Below, piece after piece: positions 60,411-64,000 of a DNA stretch of 64,000 nucleotides. Positions within the stretch are counted from its first letter, which is position 1, and each line of letters begins with the position of its first letter. The position numbers and the translations under genes were made by a program. The stretch is from Erpobdella octoculata (lineage: Eukaryota; Annelida; Clitellata; Hirudinida; Erpobdellidae), in assembly GCA_963978895.1 (NCBI GenBank), contig OZ022247.1, forward strand, positions 9,146,947 through 9,210,946, given 5' to 3'. A model generated the notes under the pieces. The model was not told the DNA's origin and searched no databases. It was given only the letters and a program-made list of their open reading frames with translations.

Positions 60411-62400
60411 TTTTATATGTTTATATCTCTATGTTGGTGTTTTTATATTTCTATGTTGTTGTGTTTATATTTCCACGTTGTTGTGTTTATATTTCTATGT
60501 TGTTGTGTTTATATTTCTATGTTGTTGTGTTTATATTTCTGTGTTGTGTTTATATTTCTATGTTGTTGTGTTTATATTTCTATTTTGTTGTGTTGTTGTG
60601 TTTATATTTCCACGTTGTTGTGTTTATATTTCTATGTTGTTGTGTTTATATTTCTATGTTGTTGTGTTTATATTTCTGTGTTGTGTTTATATTTCTATGT
60701 TGTTGTGTTTATATTTCTATGTTGTTGTGTTTATATTTCTATGTTGTTGTGTTTATATTTCTATGTTGTTGTGTTTATATTTCTGTGTTGTGTTTATATT
60801 TATGTGTTGTTGTGTTTATATTTCTGTGTTGTTGTGTTTATATTTCTATGTTGTTGTGTTTATATTTCTATGTTGTTTTGTTTATATTTCTATGTTGTTG
60901 TGTTTATATTTCTATGTTGTTTTGTTTATATTTCTATGTTGTTGTGTTTATATTTCTATTTTGTTGTGTTGTTGTGTTTATATTTCCACGTTGTTGTGTT
61001 TATATTTCTATTTTGTTGTGTTGTTGTGTTTATATTTCCACGTTGTTGTGTTTATATTTCTATGTTGTTGTGTTTATATTTCTATGTTGTTGTGTTTATA
61101 TTTCTATGTTGTTGTGTTTATATTTCTATGTTGTTGTGTTTATATTTCTATGTTGTTGTGTTTATATTTCTATGTTGTTGTGTTTATATTTCTGTGTTGT
61201 GTTTATATTTATGTGTTGTTGTGTTTATATTTCTGTGTTGTTGTGTTTATATTTCTGTGTTGTTGTGTTTATATTTCTGTGTTGTTGTGTTTATATTTCT
61301 ATGTTGTTGTGTTTATATTTCTATGTTGTTGTGTTTATATTTCTATGTTGTTGTGTTTATATCTCTATGTTGTTGTGTTTTAATTTATATGTTGTGTTTG
61401 TATTTCTGTGTTGTTGTGTTTATATTTATGTGTTGTTGTGTTTATATTTCTATGTTGTTGTGTTTATATTTCTATGTTGTTTTGTTTATATTTCTATGTT
61501 GTTGTGTTTATATTTCTATGTTGTTTTGTTTATATTTCTATGTTGTTGTGTTTATATTTATGTGTTGTTGTGTTTATATTTCTATGTTGTTGTGTTCATA
61601 TTTCTATGTTGTTGTGTTTATATTTCTATGTTGTTGTGTTTATATTTCTATGTTGTTGTGTTTATATCTCTATGTTGTTGTGTTTTAATTTATATGTTGT
61701 GTTTGTATTTCTGTGTTGTTGTGTTTATATTTATGTGTTGTTGTGTTTATATTTCTATGTTGTTGTGTTTATATTTCTATGTTGTTGTGTTTATATCTCT
61801 ATGTTGTTGTGTTTTAATTTATATGTTGTGTTTGTATTTCTGTGTTGTTGTGTTTATATTTATGTGTTGTTGTGTTTATATTTCTATGTTGTTGTGTTTA
61901 TATTTCTATGTTGTTTTGTTTATATTTCTATGTTGTTGTGTTTATATTTCTATGTTGTTTTGTTTATATTTCTATGTTGTTGTGTTTATATTTATGTGTT
62001 GTTGTGTTTATATTTCTATGTTGTTGTGTTCATATTTCTATGTTGTTGTGTTTATATTTCTATGTTGTTGTGTTTATATTTCTATGTTGTTGTGTTTATA
62101 TCTCTATGTTGTTGTGTTTTAATTTATATGTTGTGTTTGTATTTCTGTGTTGTTGTGTTTATATTTATGTGTTGTTGTGTTTATATTTCTATGTTGTTGT
62201 GTTTATATTTCTATGTTGTTGTGTTTATATTTCTATGTTGTTGTGTTTATATTTCTATGTTGTTGTGTTTATATTTCTATGTTGTTTTGTTTATATTTCT
62301 ATGTTGTTGTGTTTATATTTATGTGTTGTTGTGTTTATATTTCTATGTTGTTGTGTTTATATTTCTATGTTGTTGTGTTCATATATCTATGCTGTTGTGC
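60411..62400. repeat. 22-bp minisatellite, about 90 copies, with higher-order units
   Basis: Unit GTGTTTATATTTCTATGTTG plus TT. Variants (TTTCCACG, TTTCTGTG, TTTATGTG, TTGTTTTG) are not randomly spread: a composite of TATATCTCTATG, TTTTAATTTATATG and TTTGTATTTCTGTG recurs at about 61363, 61665, 61793 and 62099, showing multi-unit duplication. Because 22 is not divisible by 3 and the unit holds no stop, all three plus frames stay open for hundreds of codons, repeating a 22-residue Cys/Val/Leu/Tyr/Phe pattern. There is no evidence that this is translated. Confidence 0.97.
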
Positions 62401-62861
62401 TTTGTTTCTGTTATGTTTTGATGTAGTTCAGTTTCGTTTATACAACCTTGCATTTTAATGTATTCCCTTTCTACTCAACAGAAAGGCGATAAAATGAGAT
62501 GATTCTTGAAAAACAAACTAAAATGTTTTTGAAACGAAGGCGAGGATGGAAATAAATTGTTCGACATCCATTAATTCAGACAGGGCATTTAAAAAAAATC
62601 AACATAAAATTCATGCAATGTAATTTGAACATGAACGAAAATTCTACCAAGTTATCATTACTTGTCGGAATTTTCAAAGTCGTGTACGGATTTCGTATTT
62701 CTTATTGCTGATATGATTTTAAGCACCGTTCATCCCAAGATGCCTCGGAATGTCTTTCAGTACAAGTCTGTGTGTCTTGAATGAATTCTTTACGTTTATA
62801 TGAACATAGTTGAAAGTAGAATGCATTTCAGATGTATAAATATTGAATTGTAAACATGCTG

Positions 62862-63405
62862 ATGGTGCATTACAGATGTTAAATCCACGTGAATTGTTTT
62901 AAGGTGCATTAGACATGTTAAATACATGTGAATTGTAAGCACGTTGAAGATGCGTTAGAGATGTTAAATACATGTGAATTGTAAATTGTAAGCATGATGA
63001 AGGTGCATTAGAGATGTTAAATAGTTAAATACATGTGAATTGTAAGCATGATGAAGGTGCATTAGAGATGTTAAAAAATGTGAATTGTAAGCATGTTGAA
63101 GATGCATTAGAGATATTAAATGCATGTGGATTGTAAGCATGTTGAAGATGCATTAGAGATGTTAAATACGTGTGAATTGTAAGCATGTTTAAGATGCATT
63201 AGAGATGTAAAATACGTGTGAATTGTAAGCATGTTGAAGATGCATTAGATATGTAAAATACGTGTGAATTGTAAGCATGTTTAAGATGCATTAGAGATGT
63301 AAAATACGTGTGAATTGTAAGCATGTTGAAGATGCATTAGAGATGTAAAATACGTGTGAATTGTAAGCATGTTGAAGATGCATTAGAGATGTAAAATACG
63401 TGTGA
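62862..63405. repeat. ~46-bp minisatellite, about 11 copies
   Basis: Unit contains GTGAATTGTAAGCATGTTGA and AGATGCATTAGAGATG followed by TAAAATACGT. The right-hand copies are almost identical; the left-hand ones are diverged and vary in length, as expected of an array growing at one side. Confidence 0.95.
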
Positions 63406-64000
63406 ATTTCACGCGTTTGTACACATATGCGTTTCAGTTCGCATTTATAAACACATCATAAAATAACATTCGAGATGTGTATTCATTTGAGATTTTTTAT
63501 GCATTTGTAATTTTTATGCACTTGAGAGTTTTATGCGTTTGAGATTGGTATGCACGTCATATGCAGATAGACAGTTGCTTCTTAAATGTTCGTTGTCTGC
63601 AGAGAATGCTTGAGGAAGTGTCGCTTAAAAATCCCAATGAGGCTGATGATGGTTGTCATTGTCGTTACGACGAGAAGGACATAGTCATGATATTGATCAT
63701 GTCTTACACATGTCTAATTAAAATTATCAAATCAACAGCTCTAGGGAAGATATAGTAAAAAAATTTTATGTTGTAATTATGAATTCGTACATATGCGTTG
63801 TATATCATGACTACAATCGTAATACACCACACGTATATACAACAAACATAATACATTCCCACAACAACAAACACAACACATTTCCAAACACAACACACTT
63901 CCAAACACAACACTTCCAAACAACAAACAAAACACATACCCAAATAACAATAACAACACACTCATAAACACAAATAATGCAATCATGCATTTGAGCTTTC
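63406..64000. other. window end, no gene seen
   Basis: Short imperfect repeats (TTTATGCATTTG near 63495-63545; ACACAACACACTTCCAAAC near 63860-63935). The short minus-strand Cys/Val-rich frames here arise from the CA-rich repeat. Confidence 0.5.

Noticed and set aside
60417..62458. Very long plus-strand open frames (up to 563 codons) that look like a Cys-rich membrane protein
   Set aside because: They are translations of a 22-bp minisatellite in three frames; start codons are arbitrary and the pattern follows the DNA repeat exactly.

Overview
The window is AT-rich nuclear DNA from a metazoan, most likely an invertebrate. The genes have many short exons with GT-AG introns and a few GC-AG introns. 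Orthologues of animal proteins can be read exon by exon, and the spaces between them hold animal-type transposons (CR1/L2/Jockey-like LINEs, tRNA-derived SINEs, hAT, ISL2EU and PIF-type elements) and long microsatellites. I cannot name the phylum from sequence alone. Orthologue names rest on recalled family sequences, not on a search.

Layout. 557-6515 (+): radial-spoke MORN-repeat protein RSPH10B, 20 exons. 7.5-11.4 kb: a fossil ISL2EU-type transposon (YqaJ nuclease remnant on +, DDE transposase remnant on -), interrupted by a tRNA-derived SINE and by a 1.7-kb element holding telomere-like repeats, followed by a LINE scrap. 11824-18259 (+): pre-rRNA-processing factor TSR1, 21 exons. 18.3-26.6 kb: no host gene recognised; direct repeats, a deleted hAT transposon, three LINE scraps, and a 978-bp inverted-repeat element flanked by a 9-bp duplication. 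26631-31461 (+): the N6-adenine methyltransferase METTL4, 9 exons, with a BED-zinc-finger hAT relic in its last intron. 32138-32573 (+): an unrecognised two-exon candidate gene. 32936-39905 (-): splicing factor PUF60, 15 exons, with a remote first coding exon. 40619-48531 (+): DEF8, 12 exons, with a PIF-type MITE, a SINE and an antisense, uninterrupted LINE reverse transcriptase in its introns. 48.5-64 kb: no protein gene recognised; one hAT MITE and many tandem repeats, including a ~2-kb, 22-bp minisatellite with higher-order structure.

The five named genes do unrelated housekeeping jobs: cilium (RSPH10B), 40S ribosome maturation (TSR1), nucleic-acid methylation (METTL4), 3' splice-site recognition (PUF60) and lysosome/endosome traffic (DEF8). 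Nothing suggests an operon or a functional cluster. All exon models were built by hand so that reading frame is kept at every junction.

The most notable signals are four GC-AG introns among about 73 modelled introns, the 24.2-25.2 kb element whose two minisatellite arms are mirror copies in the same variant order, the nested ISL2EU fossil, a minisatellite that runs into a TSR1 3' splice site, and the unrecognised 99-codon gene between METTL4 and PUF60.
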